A stretch of DNA of 64,000 bases from Zongyangia hominis (GCF_014385095.1 NZ_JACRTC010000001.1:186001-250000), one strand, 5' to 3'; positions 40,910 to 50,804 are shown, numbered from the stretch's first letter. Numbers and translations are program-made. Notes: generated by a model not told the origin, from the sequence alone.

Positions 40910-43882
40910 TCAGCAGATAAATCGGGCGCTGCTTCCCGATTTGGTAGGCGTGACCACCAGTTTGGAGGAGATGCGCTCGGATAATTCCGCCACGTGGGAG
41001 ATGATGCCCACCATCCGACCGTCCTGCTGTAAGCTCATCAGTGCGCCGATGGCACTGTCTAACGACTGGCTGTCCAGGGTGCCGAAGCCCTCATCAATGA
41101 ACATGGTTTCGATGGTGATGCCTCCCGAATGCATCTGGATGATGTCGGCAAGGCCCAGCGCCAGCGCCAGGGAGGCCTTAAACCGCTCCCCACCCGAGAG
41201 GGTGTTGACATGGCGGTGTTTGCCGGTGTAGCTGTCCCAGATTTCTAAGTCTAAACCGGAGGCGCGGTTGTATTTTTCCTTTTCATCGCGGCGTCTCAGC
41301 ATAAAGCGTGAATTGGTCATGACGATGAGGCGGGCGTTGGCGGCTTTGATGATGTCGTCAAAATAGGCGGCGAGGACGTAGCGCTCAAAGTTAATATTCT
41401 TGGTGTTGCCCCCGTTTGCCACTTTGTAGAGGTCGCCCACCACCCGGTAGCGCTCATAGAGGACGTCCATCTGACGGCCCACGCCGCGTAGGATTTCCAG
41501 CTGTTTGCGGTTGTTGAGGGCGCGGGCATAAAGCGGGGTGTACTGCCCCTCGATTTCCTCGATGTTCCTGTCGAGCTCATCGATCTGCCGCTGCATGGCG
41601 TCCAGGTCGATGGCTGCACGGCCGCCGGTCTGTTCCACGAGAGACTTTTGCTCGTAGCTGAGCATCTGCGACTGACTGCGGAATTTTTCCAGGGACTGCT
41701 CCATAGCGGGAATCATCACCTTGCGGGGCGCGTATTCCTCCAAGGCCGCCGGGGAGCCAAGGACGCTCTCCCGTACCGCCGCGTCAAACTGCTCCCGCAA
41801 GAGGGCCAGGCTCTTTTTGGCGTCTTCTAACTGGTAGGAAAGGGTGCGTATGTCTCCTTCCAGCTTGTCCTTCCTCGATTTACAGTCCAGATATTCCTTT
41901 TGGATCCGGGCGATCTCCCAGTCCAGCTTTCCGCAAGCCTCGGCTGTCCTTTGGTTTTCGGCCTGGGCTGCGGGGAGGGTGAGACCTTCCTCCAGCCCGG
42001 AAACGAGCTGATCAATGGACTGGGCGAGGCCCTCCACCGCGGAGGCAGCCTTGAGCCGCCGCTCCTGGAGGGAGGCCGCCGCCTGCTTTGTCGCGGTCCC
42101 GCTGCTGGTACTGGGGGAGGAGAGCAGCTGGTCCCGGGTGCGCCCGGTCTGCGCAAGCAGGGCCTGGGCCTTTGCTTCCATCTCTTCCAGACGCCGGCGG
42201 TGCTCTTCCTTGAAGCTGACAAGGGGCGCCGGGTCGGTCAGCAGCCCGGTGAAACTGAGGGGAGCTTCATTCCCATCGCCCACGGCGGCCAGCAGGGTCT
42301 TTCCCCGGACCTGGATGTCCCCCAGCTCCTTGACGCAGACGTTTTCCCGCCGGCGCAGTTCGTTCACTTGGGCCTGGGTGACCAGATTCTCGCCGCGCCC
42401 GGCGGGGCTTGGGTGGGTGAGGGAGCCGCAGACGGGACAGGGGGCGCCCGCTTGCAGCTGCCGGGCGAGCAACGCGGCCTGGTCGTCGAGAAAGCTCTGG
42501 TAGGCGCGCAGATATTCCTCATAGACCTGCAAATGCCGCTCTTTTTTTAACCGGTATTCCCCCAAGACGCTTTCCAGTTCCCCAGCCTTTTGCAGCAGCT
42601 CCTTGGCGGCGCGCTGCTCCTCCCAAAGGCCGTGATATTCTTCTACCAGGGTGAGGAGGGAGAGATTGTTGTCCAGCTTTTGGAGCGTCTGCCGTCCCAG
42701 CGTGAGCTTCGACCGGCTTTCTTCGAGGAGCCGCAGCTTTTTGCAGGCGTCGTCGAGTTGCAGCTGACGACGGGCCAGCGCGTCCCGCCGCGCGGAAAGG
42801 GCGGGCAGGCCGGCATAGTCTTCCCCCAGTTTTTGAAGCGCTGGCAGGAGGGTGGAAAGGGACGCTTTTCCTTTTTCCAAAGAGGCGCTCAGGTTTTTTT
42901 GCTGGGTCTCCTTCTCCGAAAGCAGGGCCTGGGAGGCGGAGAGCTCCGCCGCGGCCCGGATTTTTGTGAGCTCCGCCTCCATGGCCTCCATGACCGGGCG
43001 CTCCTTTTCGAGGGCTGTGAGCTGCTCGGTGACCGCTTCCAGCTTGAGCAGGGCCTCGTTGTGCTTTTGGGCGGCCTCGGGGTGGATGGCCTGGCGCTTT
43101 GTGCGCAGTCCTTCCAACTGCTTTTGGAGCGCCGCGCTGTGCTTGGCGTCCTCCTTGATACACCCGCGCAGGCGCTGGGTGATGAGGGAAAGATCGGGAT
43201 AGGGGGCGCGGATGAGCTCCAGAAGGGCGGCGTCTTCCGTTTCGATCTGCCCGAGAGAGAGCTGGACCCGGGTCTTGTGCTCGGAGAGCTCGCCCTCAAT
43301 GTCCGAGCAGATCTGCCCCAACCGCCGGGTCACCTGGTCGTAGATGCGGGTGTCGAAAATCCGGCGGAAGATGTCCTGCTTTTTAGCGCTCTCCGCTTCC
43401 AGCAGTTCCTGAAATTCTCCCTGGGGCAGCATGACGATCTGCCGAAACTGCTTGTAGTCGAGCCCTAATAGTTCCTGGACCTTGGCGCCCACTGGGTCGA
43501 TGCCCGAGATGACGGTACCGTCGTCTAAAGTCATGGCGGCCTTGGCGGGGAAGGGCTTGAGGCTTTTTTTGTCCCGTCCCAGCCGCATCTGTTTGGGATA
43601 GCGCTCGATTTCATAGCGCTTGTCCCGGACGGTGAAGGTAAATTTGACAAAGCACAAGGTGCTGTCGTCCGCGTGCTGGCTTTTAAAGTTTTCGCTCTCC
43701 CGGCTTAAGGAGCTGGCTTTGCCGTAGAGGGCGAAGGCGATGGCGTCAAAGATACTGGTTTTGCCCGCCCCTGTGGGCCCGGTGATGAGAAAGAGGCGGG
43801 TGTTGCCCAGGGTGGTAAAGTCCAAAACGGTCTCCCCCGCATAGGGGCCGAAGGCGTTCATGATAAGCAGTTGCGGCCTCAT
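40910..43882 (-). CDS. sbcC: Exonuclease SbcC (Rad50-like ATPase)
   Basis: 990 residues. Partner of SbcD; together they open hairpins and process DNA ends. N-terminal Walker A FLITGPTGAGKTSIFDAIAF near 33, long coiled coils with the zinc-hook CPVCG near residue 480, and a C-terminal ABC half with signature NTLSGGERFKASLALALGLAD and Walker B METMFIDEGFGTLD (with TIETMFIDEGFGTLDS). The coding start overlaps sbcD's end by 4 bp. Length fits the family. Confidence 0.95.
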   Translation of the reverse strand: MRPQLLIMNAFGPYAGETVLDFTTLGNTRLFLITGPTGAGKTSIFDAIAFALYGKASSLSRESENFKSQHADDSTLCFVKFTFTVRDKRYEIERYPKQMRLGRDKKSLKPFPAKAAMTLDDGTVISGIDPVGAKVQELLGLDYKQFRQIVMLPQGEFQELLEAESAKKQDIFRRIFDTRIYDQVTRRLGQICSDIEGELSEHKTRVQLSLGQIETEDAALLELIRAPYPDLSLITQRLRGCIKEDAKHSAALQKQLEGLRTKRQAIHPEAAQKHNEALLKLEAVTEQLTALEKERPVMEAMEAELTKIRAAAELSASQALLSEKETQQKNLSASLEKGKASLSTLLPALQKLGEDYAGLPALSARRDALARRQLQLDDACKKLRLLEESRSKLTLGRQTLQKLDNNLSLLTLVEEYHGLWEEQRAAKELLQKAGELESVLGEYRLKKERHLQVYEEYLRAYQSFLDDQAALLARQLQAGAPCPVCGSLTHPSPAGRGENLVTQAQVNELRRRENVCVKELGDIQVRGKTLLAAVGDGNEAPLSFTGLLTDPAPLVSFKEEHRRRLEEMEAKAQALLAQTGRTRDQLLSSPSTSSGTATKQAAASLQERRLKAASAVEGLAQSIDQLVSGLEEGLTLPAAQAENQRTAEACGKLDWEIARIQKEYLDCKSRKDKLEGDIRTLSYQLEDAKKSLALLREQFDAAVRESVLGSPAALEEYAPRKVMIPAMEQSLEKFRSQSQMLSYEQKSLVEQTGGRAAIDLDAMQRQIDELDRNIEEIEGQYTPLYARALNNRKQLEILRGVGRQMDVLYERYRVVGDLYKVANGGNTKNINFERYVLAAYFDDIIKAANARLIVMTNSRFMLRRRDEKEKYNRASGLDLEIWDSYTGKHRHVNTLSGGERFKASLALALGLADIIQMHSGGITIETMFIDEGFGTLDSQSLDSAIGALMSLQQDGRMVGIISHVAELSERISSKLVVTPTKSGSSARFIC

Positions 43883-45078
43883 GCTCCCGCGCCCCCTTCC
43901 TCCTGGCGGCGGACATAGGTAAAGACGTCCTCCATGATCTGGGCCTGTTCCTCCCCCAGACTCTCCCCCCGGGCGGCCTCGTAGAATTCGGTAAACAGGT
44001 CCTCCATGCTCTTTTTTGAGATGTGGGCGGTGGACACCGGGTGCAACAGGACTTCCTCGTCCTGGGCCACCATGCGGATGCCCAGCACATTGGGGTAGAT
44101 GACCCGCAACTTATTCATGGCGTCGAGGACAAAGCCTTCGTCTAAGAGGTTGACAAAGACATAGTCGTCAAAATTCTGTATCGGCAAGTTATCCCGATCA
44201 GTGAGTTCCCCCAAATACCCAGTGAGGATCCGCAGGTCCCGCAGAGGGGCCAGGGGGACCGGATGGGAACTGACCTGCCCCTTGGGCCCCAAGTCGACGA
44301 TAACCACCGCCTTGTCCCGGTCCGCCTCGCTGATGGAGTATTTGAGGGGGGAGCCGGAGTAGCGCACGGTGTCAAGCCCCGCCTTTTGGGGGGCGTGGAG
44401 GTGGCCCAGGGCTACATAGTCAAAACCGTCGAACACCGTAGCGTCCACGATGTCGGTGCCGCCCACGCTCACCTCGCTTTCGCTGAAGATGAGGGCGTCG
44501 GGCTCGGCGCTGCCGTTTGTGATGCGGGCGAAGAAGCTGTGCCCCACCAGCACGTTGCGGGCGGAAAAATCCACCCGGTCCCGGTTGAGCTCAAACAGCT
44601 TTCCATAGGCCCCGCTGAGGGTGTCGGGGGGCTCCATCTGGGCGGCGCCCGTCAGCACGCCGCGCATGGTGGGCAGATCGGCGTAGGGAATGAGCCAGAA
44701 ATGGACCTCCCCATAGGCGTCGGGCAAGGTGATTTGGCGGATTTTGGAGGAAAAGATGGACTCCATATAGAGCCCCTGGGACTCGTAGAGGCGGCTGGCG
44801 AAGGCCAGGCGCTTGCCCCCATCGTGGTTGCCGGAGATGGCGATGACGGGCAGGTGCAGCTGCATGGTCAGGGTGCTGAGAAAATCGTCCAGCAGCACCA
44901 CCGCCTCGCTGGGTGGGATGGAACGGTCGTAGAGGTCCCCCGCGATAACGACGGCGTCCACCTTTTCCCGCACGGCGATATCGCAGATGCGCCCGAGGAT
45001 ATAGGACTGGTCCTCCAAGAGGTTAAAATCGTTGAGGTTTTTTCCGATGTGAAGATCTGATGTATGTAAAATGCGCAA
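43879..45078 (-). CDS. sbcD: Exonuclease SbcD (Mre11-like)
   Basis: A 399-residue metallophosphoesterase nuclease. Metal ligands are in MRILHTSDLHIGKNL, VIAGDLYDRSIPP, AISGNHDGGKRL, VLVGHSFF and YVALGHLHAPQ. The C-terminal part caps the active site and binds SbcC. Start ATG at 45078 is followed by the usual RILHTSDLH signature. First gene of the sbcDC pair. Confidence 0.95.
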   Translation of the reverse strand: MRILHTSDLHIGKNLNDFNLLEDQSYILGRICDIAVREKVDAVVIAGDLYDRSIPPSEAVVLLDDFLSTLTMQLHLPVIAISGNHDGGKRLAFASRLYESQGLYMESIFSSKIRQITLPDAYGEVHFWLIPYADLPTMRGVLTGAAQMEPPDTLSGAYGKLFELNRDRVDFSARNVLVGHSFFARITNGSAEPDALIFSESEVSVGGTDIVDATVFDGFDYVALGHLHAPQKAGLDTVRYSGSPLKYSISEADRDKAVVIVDLGPKGQVSSHPVPLAPLRDLRILTGYLGELTDRDNLPIQNFDDYVFVNLLDEGFVLDAMNKLRVIYPNVLGIRMVAQDEEVLLHPVSTAHISKKSMEDLFTEFYEAARGESLGEEQAQIMEDVFTYVRRQEEGGAGA

Positions 45079-45159
45079 GGAGCGTCTCCTTTCTAAAAGA
45101 CAATCTGTCCCAAGCGGTTTCCCGGCGGAATCATTATTCTGCTTCTTATTTTATCCTGT

Positions 45160-45235
45160 TTGTCCGCCCCGCGCAAGGAGTTTCCAAAGGGGCGCGGACA
45201 AAGCGGACATATTTGTCCGGCGGGGCGAATAAAAT
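45160..45235. other. Cluster of GGACAAA/TTTGTCC inverted repeats
   Basis: TTTGTCCGC..CCC pairs with GGGGCGCGGACAAA across 16 bases, and GGACATATTTGTCC follows, within the 270-bp gap between sbcD and the P-ATPase gene. Several TTTGTCC half-sites face each other. A regulator site or folded leader is possible. Confidence 0.4.
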
Positions 45236-45348
45236 GGGACTGGCAGTAAATGCTCAAAGCCCTATGGGGGAGACTCCGGACGACGGCTCACCGCGCGGGC
45301 CGCCGCCTGTAAAAATATCTGCGGGCGCGGAGAAAAGGACGGCGTGAG

Positions 45349-48063
45349 ATGAGAAAAAGAATGGAAAGCGGCGGAGAAATGCTTCCGGCGGCGGGCCTTT
45401 CCCAGGTACAGGCCCAAAACCGCCTGGAGGAGTTTGGGGAGAACGTACTCACAGGGGGAAAGAAGATCAAGGCCTCCCATATCTTTGCCGCCCAGTTTAA
45501 GGATGTCATGGTCATGATTCTGCTTGTCAGCACGGTACTGTCGGTGCTGATGGGGGAGGTGACCGAGGCCATCACCATCATTGTCATTGTGCTCTTAAAC
45601 GCGCTCCTCGGTTTCTTCCAGGAGTTTCGGACCGAGAAGACGCTCGATAAGCTCAAAAATATGGCGGCGCCGGGAGCCACCGTGCTGCGCGACGGCGTGC
45701 CGGTCATGATCCCCGCCTCCCAGGTGGTGCGGGACGACGTGGTGCTCCTCAAGGCCGGGGACCGGGTGCCCGCCGACGCGGTCATTTTGGAGGCAAGCTC
45801 CCTGTACAGCGACGAATCCTTGCTCAGCGGCGAATCGGTGGAGGTGGAAAAAATCCCCTGTACCGATCTGTCCCTGCCGCCGGAGCTTCACCGCAGCGAC
45901 ATGGTCTATATGGGCACCGTCATCACCAAAGGCCGGGGCCGTGCGATGGTGGTCTCCACCGGCATGCAAAGCGAGATGGGACACATCGCCGGCATGCTTA
46001 GCGAAATCGAACCCGAGCCCACCCCGCTGCAAAAGAAGCTGGATGTGATGGGTAAATATATCGCCATCGGATGTCTGGTGATCTGCGCCGTGGTGGCGGC
46101 GACCGGTATCCTGCGGGGGGAGCCGGTCTTTGACATGGTTGTCACCGGCATCTCCCTGGCCGTAGCGGCCGTGCCTGAGGGCCTGCCCGCCATCGTCACC
46201 ATCGCCCTGGCTCTCTCGGTGTCACGGATGCTCAAGCGCAACGCCTTAGTGCGCAAGCTCCACGCCGTGGAGACCCTGGGTTGCGCCGATGTCATCTGTT
46301 CGGACAAAACCGGGACCCTAACCGAAAACAAAATGACCGCCACCCACCTCTACACCACCGAGGGGATGATCGAGGTCACCGGCAGCGGCTATGAAAAGGG
46401 CGGCGAATTCCTCATGGGAGGAAGGCGGGTCAACGTCACCGCCATGACCGATGTCCAGATGCTCCTGCACATCGCCGTCGGCTGCAACAACGCCTCCATT
46501 TACACCGACGACCCGAGAGAGCCCCGGAACCGATCCTTTAACCCCTCCCGGGACGTTTGGCAGACGGCGGGGGAGGCCACCGAGACGGCGCTGCTCATCC
46601 TGGCGGCCAAGGCGGGGGTCTTCAAGGAGGACGAGGAGCGGGAGTACCGGCGCATCGACGAAATCCCCTTTGACTCCACCCGCAAGTGTATGTCGGTGAT
46701 CGTTTCCAGCCGCAGCGGGGATACCCAGCTCTTTTGCAAGGGAGCCCCCGACGTGGTGCTAGAAAAATGCGGCTACTACTCCACCAACGGACGGACCCTG
46801 CCGCTGACTTCCGCCATGAAGCAGGAGTTCCTCAGGCAGAATGAGGAGATGGGCCGGCAGGCCCTGCGGGTGTTGGGCTTTGCTTACAAGACCTGCCGGG
46901 GCTCCGACCGCGCGGAGCAGAATTTGGTCTTTTGCGGCCTCACCGGCATGATCGATCCACCCCGGCAGGAGGCCTACGACGCGGTCCTTCGCTGCCGTCA
47001 GGCGGGCATCCGGCCGGTGATGATCACGGGCGACCACATCATCACCGCCTCTGCCATCGCAAGGAAGCTCAAAATCCTCACGGGGGACGGCATCGCCATG
47101 ACGGGCGCGGAGATCGACGGGATGGACGACCGGGAATTTGAGCGCATTGTAGGCCGGGTGAGCGTCTTTGCCCGGGTGACGCCGGGGCATAAACTGAGAA
47201 TCGTGCGGGCGCTTAAGAAAAACGGCCATGTGGTGGCCATGACCGGCGACGGCGTCAACGACGCCCCGGCCATCAAGGAGGCGGACATCGGCGTGGCCAT
47301 GGGGATGAACGGCACCGACGTGACCAAGGAGGCCTCCTCCATTATCCTCATGGACGACAACTTCGCCACCCTGGTGGCCGCCGTGGAACAGGGCCGGGTC
47401 ATCTACGACAACATCCGCAAATTTATCCGGTATCTGCTCTCCAGCAACATCGGCGAGGTGCTGACCATGTTCATCGGCATGCTCATGGGGATGCCGGTCA
47501 TCCTGCTGCCCATTCAGATCCTGCTTATTAACCTGGTCACCGACGGCCTGCCCGCCATCGCTCTGGGCCTGGAGGGGGCCCAGGAGAACGTCATGCGCCG
47601 CAAGCCCCGCTCCGCCCGGGAGGGCATCTTTGCTGGCGGGCTTTTGGGGCTCATCATCTTCCGGGGGTGTCTCATCGCCCTGGCGACCTTGGGCTGCTTT
47701 GTCACCTTCTTTAACCTGACTGGAAACTTGGCCATCGCCCGCACCGGCGCGTTTTTGACCCTGGTGCTGGCCCAGCTCATCCATGTCTTTGAGTGCAAGA
47801 GTGAACAGAAGAGCCTGTTTCGTATCAACATCTTTGACAACTGGAAGCTCATCTTCGCCGTGCTCATTTCCGCGGCCATCGTGTTTTTGTCCATCTATCA
47901 TCCATGGGGCCAGTTTATCTTCCGCACCATCCCCCTTTCCTTTATGCAGCTGATGATCGTGTCCGCCTTCTGCATCGCCGGCCCCCTGATTTCCAGTATC
48001 ATTTACAGCTTTTCCTTCCGCAAAAAGGAGGAATTCGTCGTCACAGCCGAGATGCCCGAATAA
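45349..48063 (+). CDS. P-type Ca2+-transporting ATPase (P2)
   Basis: A 904-residue P2-type cation pump with 10 helices, probably exporting Ca2+ (or Mn2+). Phosphorylated Asp is in [14 protein letters not shown] near 319; other motifs are [11 protein letters not shown] (actuator), the membrane site [11 protein letters not shown] in helix 4, [20 protein letters not shown] in the hinge and [16 protein letters not shown] in helix 6. Start follows AAAAGGACGGCGTGAG. Downstream is a palindromic hairpin shared with the sdpR control region. Confidence 0.93.
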   Translation: MRKRMESGGEMLPAAGLSQVQAQNRLEEFGENVLTGGKKIKASHIFAAQFKDVMVMILLVSTVLSVLMGEVTEAITIIVIVLLNALLGFFQEFRTEKTLDKLKNMAAPGATVLRDGVPVMIPASQVVRDDVVLLKAGDRVPADAVILEASSLYSDESLLSGESVEVEKIPCTDLSLPPELHRSDMVYMGTVITKGRGRAMVVSTGMQSEMGHIAGMLSEIEPEPTPLQKKLDVMGKYIAIGCLVICAVVAATGILRGEPVFDMVVTGISLAVAAVPEGLPAIVTIALALSVSRMLKRNALVRKLHAVETLGCADVICSDKTGTLTENKMTATHLYTTEGMIEVTGSGYEKGGEFLMGGRRVNVTAMTDVQMLLHIAVGCNNASIYTDDPREPRNRSFNPSRDVWQTAGEATETALLILAAKAGVFKEDEEREYRRIDEIPFDSTRKCMSVIVSSRSGDTQLFCKGAPDVVLEKCGYYSTNGRTLPLTSAMKQEFLRQNEEMGRQALRVLGFAYKTCRGSDRAEQNLVFCGLTGMIDPPRQEAYDAVLRCRQAGIRPVMITGDHIITASAIARKLKILTGDGIAMTGAEIDGMDDREFERIVGRVSVFARVTPGHKLRIVRALKKNGHVVAMTGDGVNDAPAIKEADIGVAMGMNGTDVTKEASSIILMDDNFATLVAAVEQGRVIYDNIRKFIRYLLSSNIGEVLTMFIGMLMGMPVILLPIQILLINLVTDGLPAIALGLEGAQENVMRRKPRSAREGIFAGGLLGLIIFRGCLIALATLGCFVTFFNLTGNLAIARTGAFLTLVLAQLIHVFECKSEQKSLFRINIFDNWKLIFAVLISAAIVFLSIYHPWGQFIFRTIPLSFMQLMIVSAFCIAGPLISSIIYSFSFRKKEEFVVTAEMPE

Positions 48064-48077
48064 GAACATCGTATAGG

Positions 48078-48113
48078 CAAGAGGTATTTAGAAATTTTTC
48101 TAAATACCTCTTG
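48078..48113. promoter_or_regulatory. Palindrome 1: terminator of the P-ATPase gene and likely SdpR operator
   Basis: Perfect 17-bp arms CAAGAGGTATTTAGAAA / TTTCTAAATACCTCTTG around TT. The inner 22 bp, TATTTAGAAATTTTTCTAAATA, matches palindrome 2. CTTTTTG follows, so it can also end transcription. Confidence 0.75.
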
Positions 48114-48139
48114 CTTTTTGTTGACTCCTATGATATTAT
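48111..48139 (+). promoter_or_regulatory. SigA promoter of sdpR-sdpI
   Basis: TTGCTT (48111-48116), 17 bp, TATTAT (48134-48139), sandwiched between palindromes 1 and 2. Confidence 0.7.
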
Positions 48140-48140
48140 C

Positions 48141-48162
48141 TATTTAGAAAATTTTCTAAATA
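48141..48162. promoter_or_regulatory. Palindrome 2: likely SdpR operator
   Basis: Perfect TATTTAGAAAATTTTCTAAATA, overlapping the expected transcript start. The same core as palindrome 1 centred 56 bp upstream. Confidence 0.8.
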
Positions 48163-48180
48163 CTACGGGGAGGTAGATCC

Positions 48181-48468
48181 ATGGGTTTTGCCGAGACATT
48201 CAAAGCGTTGTCCGACCCGGTGCGGCGGGACATTCTGGTGCTGCTTTCTCGGGAGGGAAAGATGGCGGCGGGGGAGATCTCCTCTCATTTTGAGATGACC
48301 GGGGCCACCATCTCCTACCACCTGTCCCAACTCAAAAAGGCGGGGCTCATCTTTGAGAGCAAATACAAAAACTTTGTCTACTATCAGCTCAACACCTCCG
48401 TATTTGAGGAGGTCATGCTCTGGCTCAGCCAGTTTAAAGGAGACGATCACCATGAAAAAAATGAATAG
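48181..48468 (+). CDS. sdpR: ArsR-family regulator, SdpR-like
   Basis: 95 residues, winged helix of the ArsR/SmtB family: FKALSDPVRRDILVLLSREGKM, then the recognition helix SHFEMTGATISYHLSQLKKAGLI and wing ESKYKNFVYYQLN. No metal-site cysteines, as in SdpR. It should repress its own operon through the two palindromes. Start follows GGGGAGGTAGATCC. Overlaps sdpI by 17 bp. Confidence 0.9.
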   Translation: MGFAETFKALSDPVRRDILVLLSREGKMAAGEISSHFEMTGATISYHLSQLKKAGLIFESKYKNFVYYQLNTSVFEEVMLWLSQFKGDDHHEKNE

Positions 48469-49108
48469 GCAGCTTCTCATTTCCCTTTTGCTTTGTCTGG
48501 TGCCCTTTGGAATGGGCCTGGCGTTTTATGAAAGGCTTCCTGAGCAGATCGCGATTCATTTTGGCGTCAACAACATGCCCAACAGCTTTGCTTCCAAGCC
48601 CTTCGCGCTCTTTGCCATTCCTGCCTTTTTGCTGGTCATCCATTTGATCGTCTGGTTCCAACTGGAAAACGACCCCAAGCGGCAGAACTATGCAAAATCG
48701 CTCCGGGGCCTGTCCTGTTGGCTGGTGCCGGTGATCTCCGTGGTCATGCAGACGGGTATCATCACTTATGCCATGGGCGTGCCCTTCTCTATGGGTTTTT
48801 ATATCTCGTTGGGGCTGGGGGTGCTGCTGATGGTGCTGGGCAACTACCTGCCCAAATGCCGTCAAAATTATACCATGGGCATCCGCCTTCCCTGGACGCT
48901 GCACAGTGAGGAAAACTGGAACCGGACCCACCGGCTGGCGGGCTGGACCTGGCTGGGGGGCGGAGCGCTGTTGGTGGTCAACGCCTTTCTAAACCTTCCC
49001 TGGGTGGGGTTGGCCATCGTCCTGTTCATCGTCCTGATTCCGGCCGTATATTCCTACCTGCTTTCCCGAAAGCTGGGGAAGGATGGCGGAGACAAAGCCG
49101 CGGGATAA
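48452..49108 (+). CDS. sdpI: SdpI family membrane protein
   Basis: 218 residues with six hydrophobic helices. In Bacillus, SdpI is the immunity protein and signal receptor for the SdpC toxin and sequesters SdpR. Family traits: N-terminal ERLPEQIAIHFGVNN (DUF1648), then GNYLPKCRQNYTMGIRLPWTLHSEENWNRTHRLAG. Start 48452 follows AAAGGAGACGATCACC. No sdpABC genes are nearby, so it may be an orphan immunity gene against toxins of neighbours, or a general membrane stress pair. Confidence 0.9.
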   Translation: MKKMNRQLLISLLLCLVPFGMGLAFYERLPEQIAIHFGVNNMPNSFASKPFALFAIPAFLLVIHLIVWFQLENDPKRQNYAKSLRGLSCWLVPVISVVMQTGIITYAMGVPFSMGFYISLGLGVLLMVLGNYLPKCRQNYTMGIRLPWTLHSEENWNRTHRLAGWTWLGGGALLVVNAFLNLPWVGLAIVLFIVLIPAVYSYLLSRKLGKDGGDKAAG

Positions 49109-49212
49109 AAAGCGCGCAGCCCATCAAATAGTCGTGGCTTTTAGCCCTTAAAGAGCGGGCTGCGGCACCCGTACACAAAAGCCGCCGGGAATCAATGACG
49201 GCCACGAATGCC

Positions 49213-49249
49213 GAAAAAGCCGCCGCATCGAAAGATGCGGCGGCTTTTT
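49213..49249. terminator. Bidirectional terminator between sdpI and the SpoVAF-like gene
   Basis: AAAAAGCCGCCGCATC-GAAA-GATGCGGCGGCTTTTT. The 100 bp before it holds a further hairpin with AGCCC/GGGCT arms. Confidence 0.92.
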
Positions 49250-49271
49250 CATCCAGCAACGGGCGCGCGGC

Positions 49272-50684
49272 TTACAGATGGTAGCCGCCCCGCAAGCGGT
49301 TGCGGATGAACAGCTTTTTGAAGGCCTTCCAGTGGAAGGGAAACAGGGGATAGAGATAACTCTTACCCGAGATGGTTTTATTGAGGGAGATGGCCAAGAG
49401 AAGGATGACAATGCCGGCGATATAACCGTAAAGGTCGAAGAAGAAGGTCAGCACCAGGGCCAGCATTCGCATGAATTTGAGGGCATAGCCCAACTCGAAG
49501 CTGGGCTGGGAGTAGCTGGCAATGGAGACAAAGGCCATGTAAAGCAGCGGCTCCTTATTAAACCAGCCCGAAGAGACGGCAAAGTCGCCCAGCACGATGG
49601 CGGCCACCACGCTCAAAGCGGTGGTGAGCATGCTGGGGGTGTTGAGGGCCGCCAGCCGCAACCCATCAATGGCAAACTCCAAGATGAGCAGCTGTACGAT
49701 GAAGGGAACATAGATGGGGTCGGTGGGCAGGGTGAAGGTCAGCCACTCGGGCAACCACTGGGGATTTTGCATAAAGAGGAGGAAGGTGGGGGTGATGAGG
49801 AAGGTGAGGGCCGCCACCATCAACCGGGACAGGCGCAGGTAGGTGCCGGTGATGGGCGGGAAGTAGTAGTCGTCGGCCTCCTCCACAATGTCGAACAAAG
49901 AGGTGGGCAAAATCATACAGGCGGGAGAATTGTCCACCAGCACCACAATATTCCCCTCTAAAACCGAGGCGGCGGCGGTGTCGGGGCGCTCGGAGTACTT
50001 GAACTTGGGGAAGGGGTTGTACCACTTGTGGGGATAGAGGCACTCGGCCAGGCTCTGCTGGTTCATGGTCAGGGAATCAACCTGGATGGCCTGGATGCGG
50101 CGCTTGAGCTCGGCTAAGAAATCCGGGTCGCAGCGCCCGTCCATGGAGCAGACCACCACGTCGGTCTTGGAGGCCGTCCCCACCGAAAAGATTTCCATGG
50201 AGAGCTTGGGGTCCCGGATGCGGCGGCGGATGAGGGCGGTGTTGAAGACCAGCGTCTCCACAAAGCCGTCCCGGGAGCCCCGGAGGACTTTGTCCTGCTC
50301 GGGCTCGTCCACCCCGCGGGTGGGATAGGTGCGGATGTCCATGGCGATGCACTGGTCGTAGCCGTCGATGAACAGGCAAAGCTGGCCCGAGAGGATATTG
50401 GTTATAATTTTATCCACATCGCCCTCCAGCCCAACTTCCACATAGGGGACAAAGTCCTTGCAGAAGCCGTGGGAATCCTCGGGCAGATCCTCCGGGGTGA
50501 TGGCGTAATAAAACTCCATCACCTTTTCCATGACCTCGTCCTTGACAAAGCCGTCCACAAAGAACATGCAGGACCGCCGCCCGCCCACCGTGATAATCCG
50601 GCGGATGATGTCGAAGTTTTTGTCGGCGTTCATGGCGCTTTTTAACAGGTCGATGGTCTCGTCGATATGGGTACTAATCCGCAT
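49272..50684 (-). CDS. Spore germination protein, GerA family (SpoVAF-like)
   Basis: 470 residues. A soluble N-terminal half (about 1-240) with MFFVDGFVKDEVMEK, ILSGQLCLFIDGYDQ and the GerA motif (DGFVETLVFNTALIRRRIRDP); then about five membrane helices, with VPFIVQLLILEFAIDGLRLAAL and the C-terminal IAGIVILLLAISLNKTISGK. The N-terminus lacks the extended tail of GerAA, which fits SpoVAF. SpoVAF sits in the spore inner membrane near the SpoVA channel; here it stands alone rather than in a spoVA operon. Confidence 0.88.
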   Translation of the reverse strand: MRISTHIDETIDLLKSAMNADKNFDIIRRIITVGGRRSCMFFVDGFVKDEVMEKVMEFYYAITPEDLPEDSHGFCKDFVPYVEVGLEGDVDKIITNILSGQLCLFIDGYDQCIAMDIRTYPTRGVDEPEQDKVLRGSRDGFVETLVFNTALIRRRIRDPKLSMEIFSVGTASKTDVVVCSMDGRCDPDFLAELKRRIQAIQVDSLTMNQQSLAECLYPHKWYNPFPKFKYSERPDTAAASVLEGNIVVLVDNSPACMILPTSLFDIVEEADDYYFPPITGTYLRLSRLMVAALTFLITPTFLLFMQNPQWLPEWLTFTLPTDPIYVPFIVQLLILEFAIDGLRLAALNTPSMLTTALSVVAAIVLGDFAVSSGWFNKEPLLYMAFVSIASYSQPSFELGYALKFMRMLALVLTFFFDLYGYIAGIVILLLAISLNKTISGKSYLYPLFPFHWKAFKKLFIRNRLRGGYHL

Positions 50685-50713
50685 CGTTTTCCCTCCCAGG
50701 TCGTAGATAAGAA

Positions 50714-50743
50714 TATTCTGCCACCCGGAGGACGAAAATATTT
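50714..50743 (-). promoter_or_regulatory. Possible sporulation (sigma-F/G type) promoter
   Basis: Minus strand: AAATA (-35 side, 50739-50743), 18 bp, CAGAATA (-10 side, 50714-50720); one mismatch to GHATR and one to CATnHTA of forespore sigmas. Lies about 30 bp before the SpoVAF-like gene. Confidence 0.35.
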
Positions 50744-50752
50744 ACACGCGGA

Positions 50753-50792
50753 GAAAAAAGCCGTGGACTCCTTTCGAGTCCACGGCTTTTTT
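50753..50792. terminator. Terminator
   Basis: AGCCGTGGACTC-CTTTC-GAGTCCACGGCT with an A-run and T-run; ends the XRE/membrane operon from the right. Confidence 0.9.
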
Positions 50793-50804
50793 GCGGGAAG
50801 TACG

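Noticed and set aside
45160..45348. Possible yybP-ykoY (manganese) riboswitch before the P-ATPase
   Set aside because: The expected conserved loop sequences were not found; only simple inverted repeats are visible.
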